From CAZRRV01 sp964602735 (GTDB lineage Bacteria; Bacillota; Clostridia; Oscillospirales; Acutalibacteraceae), in NCBI GenBank assembly GCA_964602735.1, contig CAZRRV010000009.1, positions 1 to 43,579 on the forward strand: a DNA stretch of 43,579 nucleotides, in the 5' to 3' direction. The notes beneath the pieces are model-generated. The model saw only the letters and a list, made by a program, of their open reading frames with translations. It was not told the origin of the DNA and did no database searches. Position numbers and translations under genes: made by a program. Below, in pieces: positions 35,423 to 42,829 of the stretch (the stretch's first letter is position 1; every line of letters starts with the position of its first letter).

Positions 35423-35451
35423 ATTTTACCGCGTTTCGCCGTTTTTTTCAA
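35423..35451 (-). promoter_or_regulatory. Promoter for the esterase-adenylation-GNAT operon
   Basis: Minus-strand TTGAAA (35451-35446), 17-bp spacer, TAAAAT (35428-35423). The predicted 5' UTR is about 15 nt. Confidence 0.72.
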
Positions 35452-35592
35452 GCTTTCGGGATATTTACCTCGCCCGCCGTGCGCGGGGATTGTCGTCCGG
35501 CAGGCAAAAATGCCCGTAAAGTGGTGAATACAACTCGAAAACACCCCCGATTTGCGTTTCCACTGGCAAAAACCAGGTAAATGCGGCGGTTT

Positions 35593-35609
35593 TGTGACTG
35601 TAAATCACA
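35593..35609. promoter_or_regulatory. Palindromic operator-like site in divergent promoter region
   Basis: TGTGA-7 nt-TCACA resembles a CRP-type half-site pair, but with one extra base in the spacer. It lies between the two divergent promoters. The bound regulator, if any, is unknown. Confidence 0.3.
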
Positions 35610-35675
35610 TTTTTAGAAAAAATTATACAAAGTTTTCCGCGGGAAAATCCGTTTTCACCCCCGATTCCCGAATTA

Positions 35676-35700
35676 TTACAAGCGTGTAACCATTCTGTAA
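35676..35700. promoter_or_regulatory. TTACA/TGTAA repeat cluster, possible operator
   Basis: TTACA (35676-35680) faces TGTAA (35685-35689), and a second TGTAAC (35696-35701) follows 11 bp after the first, one helical turn. It sits about 57 bp upstream of the next -35 element. Confidence 0.35.
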
Positions 35701-35757
35701 CACCGTTTTTACCGAAATTTTTGTTAAAACTCTACATTTTATTTTTTCGCTTTCCCC

Positions 35758-35786
35758 TTGACCGCGTTTACGGGAAGGGATAAAAT
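35758..35786 (+). promoter_or_regulatory. Promoter for the 3D-domain protein
   Basis: TTGACC (35758-35763), 17-bp spacer, TAAAAT (35781-35786), 47 bp before the start codon. The rest of 35452-35757 holds only the operator-like sites described separately. Confidence 0.75.
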
Positions 35787-35833
35787 GGCATCAGTATCCG
35801 GAAACGGATTAAACCCGAAAAAGGAGTTTTTTG

Positions 35834-36841
35834 ATGTTTGGAAGGCTGAAATCATTTTTCGCCGCGCCGCAGCACCGTTCGGCGTTCCGAAAATTTTTCA
35901 TAGCCCCGCTTGTTCTGATTTTACTGTCGGGTTCGTGTTTTATTGCCCTCGGAGCGGCCGTTAAAACGGTTGAAATTAACGACGGCGGAACACGGATTAC
36001 CGTTACGACCGCGCAGAACAATCCCCGCGAAATACTGAAAGCGGCGGGCATCCCCGCCGGCGATGACGACATTGTTACTTTAACCGGCAACGGCTCCGGG
36101 ATTACCGTGAACAGAGCGTTTACGGTGGCAATAAACTGCGACGGCGTCGAAACCGATGTAAAGGCTTTCCGCGGCCAGACGGTGGGCGATGTTCTCCGCG
36201 CGGCGGGAATCTCCGTAACTTTCGATAAAATCGTTACACCTATCCCCGTAACCGAAGTAACCCCTACAACATTTATATGCGTCGAAACGGCGCCGGTTAT
36301 CGAAACTGTTCGGGAAGAGCCGGAGGAAAAACCCGTTGAAACAGAAGAGAGCCGGGAAAAGGCGACCTCCGTCGCCGAAAACGGCGCCGCGGCAACGCAG
36401 CCCGCGCAGGAAAAACCGCAACAGGCGAAAGCGGAAAGTCCGGCCGTACAGCCCGCACCGGCGGGAAGTTCGGTTGCCGGCAGGGCTGTTATCTCAACTC
36501 TGGTTCCCGACACCGCGATAGAACTCGACGCCGGCGGCAGACCGCTCCATTACAAGCGCGTTATAAGCGGACCGGCCACGGCGTACTGCAGCGGCACCAC
36601 CTGCGCGACCGGCGTTAAAGCTCAGCCCGGTTACATCGGTGTCGACCCGAAAAAAATTCCCTACGGCACCAAAATGTATATAGTGTCGCGCGACGGACAA
36701 TTCAATTACGGTTACGCAATCGCCGCCGATACGGGCGCCGGAGCAAAACGCGGCAGTATTATAGCCGATCTCCGCATGAACACCCGCGAAGAGTGCATCA
36801 ATTTCGGCCGCAGAACCATTGATATTTACATTTTGGCATAA
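35834..36841 (+). CDS. YabE-like cell-wall protein with DUF348 repeats and 3D domain
   Basis: Predicted secreted or membrane-anchored peptidoglycan-active protein, 335 aa. A signal/anchor helix lies at about 21-43. Two ubiquitin-like DUF348 segments follow (about 45-95 and 97-150; repeated VEINDGGTRITVTT / VAINCDGVETDVKAF pattern), then a Glu/Pro/Ala-rich linker (about 155-220), and a C-terminal 3D (Asp-Asp-Asp) lytic-transglycosylase-like domain (about 248-335: ATAYC..., GVDPKKIPYGTKMYI, YAIAADTGAGAK, DIYIL). Compared with Bacillus YabE and YocH it lacks a clear G5 domain. ATG 35834 is 7 nt after AAGGAG. A terminator follows. Confidence 0.9.
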   Translation: MFGRLKSFFAAPQHRSAFRKFFIAPLVLILLSGSCFIALGAAVKTVEINDGGTRITVTTAQNNPREILKAAGIPAGDDDIVTLTGNGSGITVNRAFTVAINCDGVETDVKAFRGQTVGDVLRAAGISVTFDKIVTPIPVTEVTPTTFICVETAPVIETVREEPEEKPVETEESREKATSVAENGAAATQPAQEKPQQAKAESPAVQPAPAGSSVAGRAVISTLVPDTAIELDAGGRPLHYKRVISGPATAYCSGTTCATGVKAQPGYIGVDPKKIPYGTKMYIVSRDGQFNYGYAIAADTGAGAKRGSIIADLRMNTREECINFGRRTIDIYILA

Positions 36842-36921
36842 CGGCACGGCGCGCCCCGTTGCCCGAAAGCCGGAATAAAATCCCCCGTCGCAATTTTGTG
36901 CGCAAAATTCAAAAAGGTTAC

Positions 36922-36949
36922 AACGCCCGCTTATTACGCGGGCGTTTTT
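36922..36949 (+). terminator. Intrinsic terminator after the 3D-domain gene
   Basis: Stem AACGCCCGC/GCGGGCGTT (36922-36930 with 36938-36946), 7-nt loop, T run. Confidence 0.92.
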
Positions 36950-37049
36950 CTACCCCCTGTTTTTACCGGCAGTCGGGCGGATTGCGGTTACGGGCGGAAG
37001 CCGAAAGGAATTGCCGCGTTTTCCGGCGGCTTCCGCGAAAATATTTCTG

Positions 37050-37078
37050 TTGACAAATCATCGTTCCGGTGTTATCGT
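37050..37078 (+). promoter_or_regulatory. Promoter for the TPP riboswitch-thiT transcript
   Basis: Consensus TTGACA (37050-37055), 17-bp spacer, weaker -10 TATCGT (37073-37078). It places the transcript start just ahead of the riboswitch. Confidence 0.65.
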
Positions 37079-37090
37079 TAAAAAGTAAAA

Positions 37091-37199
37091 ACGGGGTGCT
37101 GAATGTATTCGGCTGAGACGGCGTCAGACACGCCGAACCCTGCAGGCGACGGTATTACCGTCTCCTCGTACCTGATACGGGCAATGCCGGCGTAGGGAA
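37091..37199 (+). promoter_or_regulatory. TPP (THI-element) riboswitch
   Basis: The conserved aptamer parts occur in order: GGGGTGC (37093-37099), GGCTGAGA (37111-37118), GAACCCTG (37135-37142), TACCTGATACGGGCAATGCC (37169-37188) and GCGTAGGGAA (37190-37199). The variable P3 extension and the stem CGACGGTATTACCGTC lie between. Bases 37180-37190 (GGCAATGCCGG) are exactly complementary to 37218-37228, so without TPP they can pair with the terminator's 5' arm and loop as an antiterminator. With TPP bound they are held in the aptamer and the terminator forms. The controlled gene is thiT. Confidence 0.96.
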
Positions 37200-37213
37200 A
37201 TAAAAACTTTTAT

Positions 37214-37246
37214 CCTCCCGGCATTGCCATGCCGGGAGGTTTTTTT
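37214..37246 (+). terminator. Riboswitch-controlled terminator
   Basis: Stem CCTCCCGGCAT/ATGCCGGGAGG (37214-37224 with 37229-37239), tetraloop, seven Ts. It competes with the 11-bp antiterminator formed by 37180-37190. Confidence 0.94.
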
Positions 37247-37310
37247 CGCCGCTCACCCGCGTAAGCGGCGGCCGCGTATTTTCGCGGCGCCGGAATACAC
37301 TTTCACTTAC

Positions 37311-37381
37311 GGCAACACCGCCGGGTGACCGCCTGCCGGTTTTGCGCGTCATCTGACGCCGGGTCATTATGCGGGACTGCC
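37311..37381 (+). repeat. MITE-like intergenic repeat, copy C (internally deleted)
   Basis: 71 bp: it keeps both ends of the family (left GGCAACACCGCCGGGTGACC, right reversed GGCAGTCCCGCATAATGACC) but lacks about 100 bp of centre. It lies in the leader between the riboswitch terminator and thiT. Confidence 0.8.
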
Positions 37382-37410
37382 TTATATAAAACTCGGAAAG
37401 GTTGGCTTTT

Positions 37411-38040
37411 ATGGGGAAAACGGACGGAATTGAAAACGGCGCGAAACCGAAGAGAATGAGCGGGAAATCGATACATTCACTGGTGGAAGCCGCTATAATG
37501 GTGGCGCTTTCGGCGGTGCTGTGTTACATTCGAATTATCCGATTCCCGTGGGGGGGAAGCGTAACCCTGCTTTCGATGCTTCCGATTATCGTTTTCTCGA
37601 TAAGGCGGGGGATTAAGTGGGGATTCGCGGCGTCTTTCGTTTTTTCGCTTATTCAGTTTATGCAGGGCGTGTTCGACGGGGTCTTCGGCTGGGGACTTAC
37701 CCCGGCTATGCTTACAGCCTGTATTCTGCTCGATTATATTCTGGCGTTTACCGCGCTCGGAATTGCCGGAATCTTCGGCAACGGGAGCATCGGCAGAGCG
37801 GCAGGCGGAACGGTTCTCGCGATCGGGTTGCGCTTCGTCTGCCATGTAATCAGCGGAGCCGTTGTATTCGCCTCGGCGGGGAAAATATGGGGATTCAATA
37901 TCCGGAACAAATGGCTTTACAGCGCCGTTTATAACGGCATCCTGATGGGGATCGAACTGGCGGCGACGCTGGCCGCCGTGCTGATACTTTACAGGCTTCC
38001 GCAAACACGGAAACTTTTTAAGCCGGAAGACGGTATGTAA
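37411..38040 (+). CDS. thiT: Thiamine transporter S component ThiT (ECF family)
   Basis: Membrane-embedded thiamine-binding subunit that docks on a shared ECF module (EcfT/EcfA, not in this window). The 209-aa protein has a hydrophilic N-terminus of about 25 residues, then six predicted helices. ThiT-like features include RIIRFPWGGSVTLLSMLPI near the first helices, the LQFMQGVFDG-like segment (here IQFMQGVFDGVFGWG) and RFVCHVISGAVVFA. Control by the TPP riboswitch upstream independently supports thiamine as ligand. ATG 37411 is 9 nt after GGAAAGG; TTG 37402 is less likely. Confidence 0.95.
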   Translation: MGKTDGIENGAKPKRMSGKSIHSLVEAAIMVALSAVLCYIRIIRFPWGGSVTLLSMLPIIVFSIRRGIKWGFAASFVFSLIQFMQGVFDGVFGWGLTPAMLTACILLDYILAFTALGIAGIFGNGSIGRAAGGTVLAIGLRFVCHVISGAVVFASAGKIWGFNIRNKWLYSAVYNGILMGIELAATLAAVLILYRLPQTRKLFKPEDGM

Positions 38041-38130
38041 AACGGCAACCCTCCGAAAAGCAGAGACAGGGCGCCCGTAAATCTTTCGGTTTTACGGTAA
38101 TATGCTTTATTATGTAAAACGGCGCCGCGC

Positions 38131-38156
38131 AAAAAAATCCGGCGGCACGGCCGCCG
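38131..38156 (-). terminator. Possible minus-strand terminator past thiT
   Basis: Read on the minus strand, the stem CGGCGGC/GCCGCCG with a 3-nt loop is followed by GATTTTTTT. It would stop antisense transcription coming from the cohesin operon side. No minus-strand gene ends close by. Confidence 0.45.
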
Positions 38157-38182
38157 TTACGCGGCGCGGCCTTAAAAAAGTG

Positions 38183-38211
38183 TTGATTTTCGCGGCGAAA
38201 AATTGTAAAAT
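38183..38211 (+). promoter_or_regulatory. Promoter for tRNA-Ser
   Basis: TTGATT (38183-38188), 17-bp spacer, TAAAAT (38206-38211), 77 bp before the tRNA. Confidence 0.7.
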
Positions 38212-38288
38212 AAATAAGCGGCACACGGAAGCGCGAAATTGCCGGCCGCGCTGTTACGCCGGCCGTTTCCGCAGTCGCTTTACTTTAC

Positions 38289-38374
38289 GGAGCGGTATCG
38301 AAGTGGTCATAACGGGCCTGACTCGAAATCAGGTAGTCCTCACGGGCTCGTGGGTTCGAATCCCACCCGCTCCG
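38289..38374 (+). tRNA. tRNA-Ser (CGA)
   Basis: Class II tRNA with a long variable arm. Acceptor GGAGCGG/CCGCTCC, anticodon stem CCTGA/TCAGG with loop CTCGAAA (anticodon CGA), T arm GTGGG-TTCGAAT-CCCAC, discriminator G. CCA is not encoded (CCG follows). Confidence 0.95.
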
Positions 38375-38381
38375 CCGATCC

Positions 38382-38416
38382 GGGTTCGGGCGCGGCGCGC
38401 TCCGGGCCCTTTTTTT
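38382..38416 (+). terminator. Terminator of tRNA-Ser
   Basis: Stem GGGTTCGG (38382-38389) with CCGGGCCC (38402-38409), including two G-U pairs, plus an inner GCGC/GCGC pairing, then seven Ts. Confidence 0.75.
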
Positions 38417-38814
38417 ATCCGTTCGGCGCGGTTAATCCGCCGCCCTGCGCCATTCCGGCGTTTGCGGTTTACACGGAAATTACCGTATGGTTGCCGGGTG
38501 TATTAACGGCGGCGCCGGTTCCGCCGCGCAAACACACCGTTTTACCGCTTCCCCCCTTCCGCCGGATTTCGCAATACGGCATACCGGCGTTTTCTCCGTA
38601 TTCGGAATATGCGCGGTTGCGCCGGACTCGATTTTACCGTTCACGGATCCCGGTATTCTCTTTGCGTACCCCGTCACGGGCTCAATCCGTGAATAAAGCC
38701 GAATGCCGGCCGAGTATTCCGCTGAATCCTTTTCGCCGCGCCGAAACAAAGTTCCCGGGCGTCGGTATTATCCCGTCGCCGCATTTTTTTGGGCAGAATT
38801 CACCGCCGTGTTAT
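38417..38814. other. Intergenic stretch without a recognised gene
   Basis: Only frames without SD or family signatures occur here. I see no RNA gene or regulatory motif before repeat copy D. Confidence 0.6.
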
Positions 38815-38987
38815 GGCAATACCGCATAATGAATGTGCGTCAGATGCGCCGTCGGATTTTCGTTAAAAGAAAGCAAAACGCGCGGGAAATACTTCCATGT
38901 ATTTCCGAGCTTTTTTGTAAAATATAACGGAAAAATGCCGGGCAGATGACGTGCACAGCCGACAGGCGGGCACCCGGCGGTATCGCC
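38815..38987 (-). repeat. MITE-like intergenic repeat, copy D (full length, inverted)
   Basis: 173 bp, in reverse orientation to copy B and very similar to it, including CCCGGCATTTTTCCGTTATA and AATCCGACGGCGCATC. Ends are GGCAATACCGC and, reversed, GGCGATACCGCCGGGTG. TTAT lies directly outside both ends when each is read inward. Confidence 0.82.
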
Positions 38988-38997
38988 TTATATTTCA

Positions 38998-39033
38998 AGA
39001 GGGCGGATGCTCCGTGAACGGGAGCGTCCGCCC
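38998..39033 (-). terminator. Hairpin after the cohesin gene, probable terminator
   Basis: A 13-bp stem (39001-39013 with about 39021-39033, one G-U) with a short loop lies 19 nt past the stop codon. The T tract is poor (CTCTTGAAAT), so termination may be weak. Confidence 0.5.
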
Positions 39034-39051
39034 TTTCGATATTCGTTGTTT

Positions 39052-40608
39052 TTATTCGGCAGTCCCGCCGCCCGGATCCGGCCGCCCGTCGGCGTCACCC
39101 GCATTCGCGGCGTCGCCTTCTTCCGCCAGCGGAACCTCCTCCATAAACCCGAACTCCCCGTCGATTTCCGCTATATCGCTCAAATTATCGAGCGCCGGAT
39201 TGTTTACGGCGGTATGTACGGCGTTAAGTTTCTGCTTTTGAATATACGCCACGCGGAACAGCACCGCTACCGCCGCCGCCAGCAGCAGAATCACCATACC
39301 GCCGCCGACCAGCAGCAGCTTTCCGCCGGGAATACCTGCTCCCGAGTTTTCGCCCTTATCCGCCTCCGACTCGATATAGCGCTGTAATGTTTTTTCGGCA
39401 TCATCGTAGCGGTAAAGGCCGCGGTTGCCGTCGGAGGAGACGACATAAACGAGGCAGAACGTATCGTCGCCCGGCAAAGCCCACGCGTCGACCTCCTGTT
39501 CGCCTATAACACGGCGCACTTTTTTATACCCCGCCGGAGCGGAAAAGGATTTCGGGGGGTCGAGAAACACATAGGTAAGTTTCGCGGAAACCACATATAA
39601 AAATTCGGCGAAAGTCGAAAGTTCGGCGTCGTAAATAAAGAAATTGCCGGCGTCGCGGGTATCGTTTAACAGGTACAGCAGAGTAACGCTGCCGTCGGCG
39701 GACACGGCGGCCGGAACATCGATGCCGTTATACGACGCCATACCTACGGTGAACCCTGCCGGCATTTCCACATTGTCGAGTTTGTCGGCGACAAAATAAT
39801 CGGCGCCGTGCCATGTTGCCCAAAGCGGATCGTCTTTAGGAGTTTCGCCGTTCGGGTTCTCGCCGTCTTCCGGCATAACCTCGCCCTCCGCAAGCCTGGT
39901 AATATGAATGGTGTATGTTTTTCTTACGCCGCTCGGAGCTTTGACCGTAACGGTGCGCACATTTTCGCCCACTTTAAGATCTTCGCCCCCGGAAAGCGAC
40001 ACCGCGGCGCCCTTATCGTCCGGCACTGCGCTTACGGTGAATGTGGTAACATTAAAGGGAACCGTTACCCGGTAAATGGTGGTATTCGGCGAAAAACCCG
40101 GCGTGAGCGTACCGGACGATACCGACAGCGCCTTAAGGTTGGCGTTGTTCGACAGCGCCGGATCGATAATGCTTACGGTAGTGGAGGTTCTCGGCTGCGC
40201 CTGGCTCTCGTCGGAGCCCACAACCCCCGAACGCTCTCCGTCGTAATCAACGGCAATCGTAGAATCGCCCACCGCTTTCGTCTTAAACCTTACGGTAAAT
40301 GTTTTCGAGCTCACTTCGTTGTTGGAAAAATAGACGAGATACGCGAGACCGGGCCCCGGAGCGGTGACCTCGTTATTGTCGGGCACCAATGTGAGAACAT
40401 CGGGGTTGTAGGTAAGACGGCAGCCGATTCCCATCATTCCCTTTGCCGCGAATGTTACCGAAACGGTAAACTGCTTGCCGTTTTCGGGGGTGGCGGTCGA
40501 CGGCTTTATCGTTACGGAAGCGTTAATCGCCGACGCCGGCATAACCGCCGCCGAAACGATCAGTGCCGCCGCGAGGCAAACCGCAAGCAATTTCGCAAAA
40601 CGTTTCAT
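39052..40608 (-). CDS. Membrane-anchored cohesin-domain protein
   Basis: Predicted surface receptor for dockerin-bearing proteins, 518 aa. A signal peptide spans 1-27 (cut near ASA). A cohesin-like jelly roll follows at about 30-147 (VTIKPSTATPENGKQFTVSV..., LTYNPDVLTLVP, FKTKAVGDSTIAV). A cadherin-like beta-sandwich repeat lies at about 154-238 (LKALSVSSGTLTPGFSPNTT, VRKTYTIHITR). An unassigned domain follows at about 262-412, then a transmembrane helix at about 430-452 and a 66-residue acidic tail that should be cytoplasmic. It is thus held in the membrane rather than by sortase or SLH. It lies 14 nt after the dockerin-bearing hydrolase, strongly suggesting the two proteins bind each other. 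The cohesin call rests on recognition by eye. Confidence 0.82.
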   Translation of the reverse strand: MKRFAKLLAVCLAAALIVSAAVMPASAINASVTIKPSTATPENGKQFTVSVTFAAKGMMGIGCRLTYNPDVLTLVPDNNEVTAPGPGLAYLVYFSNNEVSSKTFTVRFKTKAVGDSTIAVDYDGERSGVVGSDESQAQPRTSTTVSIIDPALSNNANLKALSVSSGTLTPGFSPNTTIYRVTVPFNVTTFTVSAVPDDKGAAVSLSGGEDLKVGENVRTVTVKAPSGVRKTYTIHITRLAEGEVMPEDGENPNGETPKDDPLWATWHGADYFVADKLDNVEMPAGFTVGMASYNGIDVPAAVSADGSVTLLYLLNDTRDAGNFFIYDAELSTFAEFLYVVSAKLTYVFLDPPKSFSAPAGYKKVRRVIGEQEVDAWALPGDDTFCLVYVVSSDGNRGLYRYDDAEKTLQRYIESEADKGENSGAGIPGGKLLLVGGGMVILLLAAAVAVLFRVAYIQKQKLNAVHTAVNNPALDNLSDIAEIDGEFGFMEEVPLAEEGDAANAGDADGRPDPGGGTAE

Positions 40609-40622
40609 AAAAATCCCCTTTT

Positions 40623-42605
40623 TTACTGTTCTATCGACCCCGTGCCGAGAAAATATTTCTGCATGCGCACACGGTCAACTACCGAAACATTGCCGCTGCG
40701 GTCGGTGTCGCAGGCGCTTTTATAAACGCCGGATCTGGTCCGTATGCCGAGAAAATGCTGCGTCAACGCGACGCCGTCAGGTACCGATATAATGCCGTCG
40801 CCGTTCAAATCGCCGTAGATCAAAACCTCACGGGTAAGCATAAGTTTCGAGCCGGCATAAACGCGCACCGCGTCGCCTGTCGCCACGGTTCCTCCGCTTT
40901 TTTCTTTGCCCGCGGAATTATAAAGTCTGGCGGTGCCGTTTTTTACTCCCAGCTCCGCGAGGAACGCCCCCACTCCGGTGCCGGGCTTAACGCCGGTTAT
41001 ATAATCGCCGACCCTGTATCCCCCGCTGAATGACGGCGGGGTCTCGCCGGGCACAACCGCTTTGCGGACTATTTTTATGGTGTACAACCTCTTTACCCCC
41101 GACGAGGCGGTAACGGTTACGTTTACGGTATTGTTGCCGACTTTAAGGAGGCAGACGCCCGTGCCGTCGACAACCGCGTCCGCGTCGCTGCGCTCGGCGG
41201 TAACGGTTACCGCGTCGGTTCCGCCGTCGACAACCAGTTCGTAATTCAGGATGTATCTGCCGAAAGTGGGAGTTAAGGTGTAGCCGCTTACGGCGAGAGA
41301 ATTCAGGGTATTGTCGTTATTCCCGGTATCGGAAGGCTTCGGGCTTGCCGCCGCCGGCATATTGCCGTATACGGGAATTTTGAATACAAACGGTATGGTG
41401 CCGAGCATCGTGCCGTACCCTTTGTAATTCGAGACGGCCTCCGACGCGGGAGCGTGCACCGCCTGCATATACTGGTGCCCGTAGAACCCGTTTCCGCCGT
41501 CAACGACATCCCATTTTTCGAGATACGGGGTATCCTGCCCCACGGCAATATACTTTTCGGCTATAAACGCAGCGCCGCCCATAATCGACTTATACTGATT
41601 TGTCCACGGGCGGTAGCTGCTCTCGTCTTTTTCCGCGGCATACGCGGCTCCGTTTTTCAAAACTTCCCCGCCGGTTCCCCCGTTCGCTCCTATGTTGAAA
41701 AAATTGAAAATGTTCGCGTACCCCGGAACCGTACCGAGGCTCAGCGGGGAACCGTTCGTTCCCTGTTCGAGTCTGGCACGCGAAGCGAGATGGTAGGCGC
41801 TTACGCCGCTTTTTTTCGCCGCCTCTAAAAATGTGTCGGCATAGCCGCGGGTTTCTCCCGTGTCGGGGCAGGTGTAATCGCCCGCCATAAACGTGCCCGA
41901 CAGCAGGGCGGCCACTCCCTCTTTCGTGTGATTCGCCGAGTACGACTGGCACTCGAACTGGAACACATGCTGTTCGTCGAGAAAATTCCTCGGGTCGAGA
42001 TAATAGGCGATAATCTCCCGCGAAGCTTTTATCCACCCGCCGCTGTAGGTATTGTATTGGCGGGTCGCCCAATCGTACGAACCCTGTTCCATCGATTTCC
42101 ACGAATCTTTGGCGTCCGACTGCACAAGACTGCGGGTATCTTTCGATTCCTCGTCTACCGCGGTATTGAAATCAATGTTTATCTTTTGCGAATTAAAGGT
42201 CCAGTTCGGGTACTTCGTATGAAGAGAACGCAAAAAAACCCTGTAGCTTTCGGGAAACCCCTGCAGGTTCAAAGCCTGCTCGAATGCGCTGTCGCCGTTC
42301 GCCGCGGTTCGCAGATCGATATACGCAGAACGGACATAACCTCCGCCGGCTCCCGCGCCGGTTACCCTGTACCAGGTCTCGCCGTTCGCGTCGATCCCCG
42401 TTCCGACGATATTCACACTGTCGCCGCTTTCGAGTCTGCCCGTTTTCGTATACTCCGCTCCCGGTCCGCTGTATGCGTAAACGGCGGAATTTACGGTGAC
42501 GACACCCTTACCCTCGTATTCAGACGCGAGCGCAAAACCCGTGCCGTATGCCGCCGACGCCGTAACAACCGACACCAAAAAAAGACAGAGCAACCGTTTT
42601 TTCAA
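40623..42605 (-). CDS. Dockerin-bearing N-acetylglucosaminidase (autolysin)
   Basis: Predicted secreted peptidoglycan hydrolase, 660 aa. Signal peptide at 1-28; bacterial SH3 domain at about 34-97; glucosaminidase domain (GH73/LytB-like) at about 110-415 with probable catalytic E280 in ASRARLEQGTNG and NIFNFFNIGA. A cadherin-like beta-sandwich repeat at about 433-515 resembles the one in the next protein. A C-terminal dockerin spans about 597-656, with two Ca-binding repeats GDLNGDGIISVPD and CDTDRSGNVSVVD, each followed by a helix ending in (H/Y)FLG. The start is TTG with a modest SD-like GGCGGGTG. It is the first gene of the operon, with the cohesin gene 14 nt downstream. Confidence 0.9.
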   Translation of the reverse strand: MKKRLLCLFLVSVVTASAAYGTGFALASEYEGKGVVTVNSAVYAYSGPGAEYTKTGRLESGDSVNIVGTGIDANGETWYRVTGAGAGGGYVRSAYIDLRTAANGDSAFEQALNLQGFPESYRVFLRSLHTKYPNWTFNSQKINIDFNTAVDEESKDTRSLVQSDAKDSWKSMEQGSYDWATRQYNTYSGGWIKASREIIAYYLDPRNFLDEQHVFQFECQSYSANHTKEGVAALLSGTFMAGDYTCPDTGETRGYADTFLEAAKKSGVSAYHLASRARLEQGTNGSPLSLGTVPGYANIFNFFNIGANGGTGGEVLKNGAAYAAEKDESSYRPWTNQYKSIMGGAAFIAEKYIAVGQDTPYLEKWDVVDGGNGFYGHQYMQAVHAPASEAVSNYKGYGTMLGTIPFVFKIPVYGNMPAAASPKPSDTGNNDNTLNSLAVSGYTLTPTFGRYILNYELVVDGGTDAVTVTAERSDADAVVDGTGVCLLKVGNNTVNVTVTASSGVKRLYTIKIVRKAVVPGETPPSFSGGYRVGDYITGVKPGTGVGAFLAELGVKNGTARLYNSAGKEKSGGTVATGDAVRVYAGSKLMLTREVLIYGDLNGDGIISVPDGVALTQHFLGIRTRSGVYKSACDTDRSGNVSVVDRVRMQKYFLGTGSIEQ

Positions 42606-42823
42606 TCTTCACACCCGCCTTTCGCACGAGCCGCGCGATGCGCCGTCATATATTTTAACAGGTGTATCGAAACATCAAAACAAAAAATTCGTAAATGCAA
42701 TCCGTTTACCGGGAGACCGCGCAACGGACATATTTCTGCCTGCCGGCAAAATTTCCGCCAAATCAGGGCAAAAACTCCGCCGGGCACACGGAAAACGCCA
42801 TGCGATATTTCCGCACGATACCT
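42606..42823 (-). promoter_or_regulatory. 5' leader of the autolysin-cohesin operon (about 218 nt)
   Basis: The leader is long for a single promoter-gene gap. A second possible extended -10 (TGTTAAAAT on the minus strand, 42660-42652) lies near the gene. I do not recognise a c-di-GMP, c-di-AMP or other known riboswitch here. Confidence 0.4.
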
Positions 42824-42829
42824 CGGGAT

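Noticed and set aside
35593..35609. Calling the TGTGA/TCACA site a CRP site
   Set aside because: The spacer is 7 rather than 6 bp and no CRP-type regulator is seen nearby. It is kept only as an operator-like palindrome.
42606..42823. c-di-GMP or c-di-AMP riboswitch in the autolysin leader
   Set aside because: Wall hydrolases often carry one, but I could not find the conserved core of either class.
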